This document shows, piece after piece, positions 39,667 through 42,058 of a stretch of DNA of 42,058 nt. The position numbers and the translations under genes were made by a program. The stretch's first letter is position 1; each line of letters starts with the position of its first letter. Below the pieces are notes generated by a model, which did not search any database, was not told the origin of the DNA, and was given only the letters and a program-made list of their open reading frames with translations. The stretch is from Crocinitomix sp. (GTDB lineage Bacteria > Bacteroidota > Bacteroidia > Flavobacteriales_D > Crocinitomicaceae): the NCBI GenBank assembly GCA_013138735.1, contig WTCE01000022.1, forward strand, positions 1 through 42,058. The letters run 5' to 3'.

Positions 39667-41082
39667 CTATCGTTCCTGAAAATTTACGACTTTTTGGGTG
39701 GACCCATCATCAAATAAAATGATTTGCACGCCTTGGTAATTTTGATCAATGCGGTGTCCCATTACATTATAACGTGCCATTTCTTTTCTAAACGATTGCT
39801 GCTCATTAACTGATGAAAAGCCGGTTGTAATTTGCATTTCATATCCGAATCTTTGAAAGCTTGGATTGGTATCTTCAAAAATCTCGGGAATTGATCCAAT
39901 TATGAAAAAGACAGCCGTGTCTGTAGCCGAAAGATCCAAGGTCAATTTACCGTCAAAGTCATCTGTCATGGTTAAATTATGGAAGGTTGTGCCGCCTGCT
40001 CCTTTTACTACAATTCTACCATCAAAATAAGCAGGATCATCATAAGAACCTGTTTCATCTCCCATTAATTCGAAAGTATATACTTGGTTAATATTGTTCT
40101 CCACTTTAAATGTATTAAAAGCCCAAGCGTTTGTGATTTCATCATCTGAAGGACGCACCCAACCATCACTACCCGCATTCACATAACTTTCGGTGAATTC
40201 ATTGTCGTCTTCCAATTCAGCATACCAATTCCATTCGTTGAGGTTTGCTGTTCGTTGCTCCTCAATAATAAAGTCGAATTCATTGGTCATGTGTGCGCCC
40301 CAATCCATAAAATATCCACGGATTTCGCTGCCGCCAATTTGATTGAAAAAATATTCTTGTGGCAATTCTTCTGTTCCAGCATATAAACCACCCGCAATAA
40401 TATCTGGTGAAATGCCAACCTCATCCGTCAAATAATACAACCAAAGGGCCATTGCATATTGATGCACAAATCGTTGCCAATTGCTTGGGTAATCGTCTGG
40501 CATATTATCATAACTTAACCAAAGCGGTACATGCGGTAAACGCACCAAAGATTCTGCCTCAATAAAAGCACGTGGCGCTCCTTCACTTATTCGACCCGCA
40601 AACCAATTGGCCGTAGCCTCAATATACCATTGACTGTCTCCCGAATAACTGAAACCTGGTGAGGTTGCATTATACTGAAATACGTGAAACACTTCGTGAG
40701 CAACGCTTTCCACATCCCACAAATTAGGCAATGTTAAAAAAGGATAACCGTTGATATCTGTTCCTTGTCCTTGACCCCATCCGTTTGGCGCAAAAAAATC
40801 GCCGCCATTTGTGGCGTAAATATTATAAAAGTAATCGTCTAAAGGATTTGGAGGATCCATCATATCCAATTCATCTAGACAAATATCGCGGTAACTCATC
40901 AAGCTATCCAATAACATAATGGCCTCAGTTGTCATGTCAAAATCTTGATCCCACCAGACTATAAAACCGCCGCGCGTCATTGTATCGCATTCGGTTAAAT
41001 CTCCAAAAACGTCGTTAATGGTGTATTGGGCTTTTGCCGGTGTTAGGGTGATGAATAGAATGAGGGCTAGGAGAGTTTTCAT
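39667..41082 (-). CDS. Secreted zinc metalloprotease-like protein (HExxH...E) with short type A sorting tail
   Basis: The 471-aa protein has a signal peptide (MKTLLALILFITLTPAKAQ). The zinc motif HEVFH lies at 129-133 in VAHEVFHVFQY, and Glu155 in YIEATANWF is placed as the third ligand of gluzincin-type proteases. A Cys-containing pro-like or N-terminal part spans about 20-115. A beta-rich domain follows at 300-425. The end (ARYNVMGHRIDQNYQGVQII, then LFDDGSTQKVVNFQER) is a short T9SS type A C-terminus. No other family match is claimed. The start at 41082 is an ATG, and the upstream region is a 7-bp minisatellite from 41104. The last codons recur in a paralogue remnant at 38266. Confidence 0.82.
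   Translation of the reverse strand: MKTLLALILFITLTPAKAQYTINDVFGDLTECDTMTRGGFIVWWDQDFDMTTEAIMLLDSLMSYRDICLDELDMMDPPNPLDDYFYNIYATNGGDFFAPNGWGQGQGTDINGYPFLTLPNLWDVESVAHEVFHVFQYNATSPGFSYSGDSQWYIEATANWFAGRISEGAPRAFIEAESLVRLPHVPLWLSYDNMPDDYPSNWQRFVHQYAMALWLYYLTDEVGISPDIIAGGLYAGTEELPQEYFFNQIGGSEIRGYFMDWGAHMTNEFDFIIEEQRTANLNEWNWYAELEDDNEFTESYVNAGSDGWVRPSDDEITNAWAFNTFKVENNINQVYTFELMGDETGSYDDPAYFDGRIVVKGAGGTTFHNLTMTDDFDGKLTLDLSATDTAVFFIIGSIPEIFEDTNPSFQRFGYEMQITTGFSSVNEQQSFRKEMARYNVMGHRIDQNYQGVQIILFDDGSTQKVVNFQER
39672..39717. repeat. Direct repeat, right copy (partner at 38271-38316)
   Basis: This is the 3-prime coding end of the metalloprotease gene; it matches the left copy at 42 of 46 bases. Confidence 0.8.
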
Positions 41083-41103
41083 GATTTTATCTTTTTAGTA
41101 TTC

Positions 41104-41229
41104 AGTACTTGGTATTTGGTACTTGGTACTTGGTACTTGGTACTTGGTACTTGGTACTTGGTACTTGGTACTTGGTACTTGGTACTTGGTACTTGGTACT
41201 TGGTACTCAGTACTTGGTACTCAGTACTT
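41104..41229. repeat. 7-bp minisatellite (GGTACTT, 18 units)
   Basis: Eighteen heptamers stand in tandem; twelve consecutive units (41118-41201) are perfect, and the outer ones vary (GGTATTT, AGTACTT, GGTACTC). The array begins 22 bp upstream of the metalloprotease ATG and runs into the dispersed repeat at 41222. Confidence 0.95.
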
Positions 41230-41279
41230 AGATCGCTTCGCTATTAGTAAATAGACCACTCGCTCTGCTCGTTGTTAGA
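41222..41279. repeat. Dispersed palindromic repeat, second copy
   Basis: Contains AGTACTTAGATCGCTTCGCT and CTCGCTCTGCTCGTTGTTAG. These are related to the element at 26756-26836 by the CTTAGATCGCT core and GTTAG end. Confidence 0.6.
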
Positions 41280-41379
41280 AGTTTTTTGTTCGGTTTTATG
41301 CGTTACGGAAAGGTAGTGAAAATTTTGGGGATGATAATGCCTTAATTTCTGTTGTTGGCTCAATCATTTATCGAATGTA

Positions 41380-42058
41380 GGAAAAAGGAGACGCCTTATT
41401 CTGGTAAATAAAATGTCGAATTTCGAACAAGGAATGAGGAATTCTGAAGTTAAAAATGCCTGTATTCTATTGTGGTAAATGACTTAATCAAAGACTGGAA
41501 AAACGATATGACTTATTCTGCAATAAAATGTCGAATTTCGAACAGGGAATGAGGAATTCTGAAGTTAAAAATGCCAGTATTCTATTGTGGTAAATGACTT
41601 AATCAAAGACTGGAAAAACGATATGACTTATTCTGCAAAAGAATGTCGAATTTCGAACAAGGAATGAGGAATTCTGAAGTTAAAAACGCCAGTATTCTAT
41701 TGTAGTAAATGACTTAATCAAAGACTGGAAAAACGATATGACTTATTCTGCAAAAGAATATCGAATTTCGAACAGGGAATGTTGAATTCTGAAGTTAAAA
41801 ATGCCTGTATTCTATTGTAGTAAATGACTTAATCAAAGACTGGAAAAACGATATGACTTATTCTGCAAAAGAATGCTGAATTTCGAACAGGGAATGAGGA
41901 ATTCTGAAGTTAAAAATGCCAGAATTCTATTGTGGTAAATGACTTAATCAAAGACTGGAAAAACGATATGACTTATTCTGCAAAAGAATATCGGATTTCG
42001 AACGGGGAATGAGGAATTCTGAAGTTAAAAATGCCTGTATTCTATTGTAGTAAATGAC
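41380..42058. repeat. 115-bp tandem repeat array, continuing past the window
   Basis: Copies start at 41416, 41531, 41646, 41761, 41876 and 41991, an exact 115-bp period. Five are full length; the sixth is cut by the window end. A diverged, partial unit precedes the first copy. Each unit contains ATTTCGAAC, GGAATTCTGAAGTT and GACTTAATCAAAGACTGG, plus the short hairpin ATTCTGCAAAAGAAT. Copies differ at a few positions only. 115 is not a multiple of three and stops occur in every frame, so the array is not coding. Function unknown. Confidence 0.95.

Noticed and set aside
38271-39717. Mobile element carrying the Fic gene, bounded by attachment-site-like repeats
   Set aside because: No integrase, transposase or tRNA is present. 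The repeat differences are all synonymous, which fits paralogous gene ends better than a recent insertion, so no mobile_element was annotated.
41104-42058. CRISPR array
   Set aside because: The 7-bp units have no spacers and the 115-bp units are alike over their whole length. There are no unique spacers between short repeats and no cas genes.

Overview
The window comes from a member of the Bacteroidota, most likely an AT-rich flavobacterial lineage. The evidence is five exported proteins ending in type A sorting domains of the type IX secretion system (T9SS), two ending in the type B (gliding-motility) C-terminal domain, propeller-type sensor kinases, a hybrid AraC-type two-component regulator, A-rich start regions without Shine-Dalgarno sequences, and -7 boxes resembling TAnnTTTG. 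No rRNA, tRNA, phage, insertion sequence or CRISPR array was seen. Almost every protein is exported, so the region is essentially a cell-surface and signalling locus.

Layout. (1) 1-6600, plus strand: a TPR/LytS-type sensor kinase, then three tandem tiny genes (36-45 aa) with a Lys-rich leader ending in Gly-Gly and a short acidic tail, then two paralogous Cys-rich PKD-domain T9SS proteins that were duplicated together with their upstream region and terminator. (2) 6647-14040, minus strand: two large adhesin-like T9SS proteins made of Ig-like repeats; the larger has a seven-repeat propeller-like head and a 663-bp higher-order repeat. (3) 14326-18464, minus strand: an acidic lipoprotein and a LytR-type regulator/LytS-type kinase operon. 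(4) 18879-26558, minus strand: one 2559-aa protein with a barrel-like N-terminus and 22 Ig-like repeats. (5) 26877-31731, minus strand: small exported proteins (DUF2147-like, DUF4412-like, a lipocalin-like lipoprotein, an MIase-like protein, a T9SS protein). (6) 31891-38159: a hybrid two-component regulator facing away from a secreted PPC-domain protein and a three-repeat small secreted protein; the shared intergenic region carries a 21-bp-period direct repeat of the kind AraC-type regulators bind. (7) 38160-41082: a Fic AMPylase-type gene behind a threefold repeated operator-like array, next to a remnant of a paralogue of the downstream secreted metalloprotease. (8) 41083-end: a 7-bp minisatellite, a dispersed palindromic repeat, and a 115-bp tandem array running off the window.

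The best candidates for something undescribed are the kinase with three Gly-Gly peptides (possible secreted peptide signalling or an unusual RiPP family), the barrel-plus-Ig giant protein with alternating Cys-bearing domains, and the Fic gene with its operator array. No exporter, modifying enzyme or cognate response regulator for the peptides lies in the window, so their function remains a hypothesis. All calls come from reading the sequence; no database search was run.
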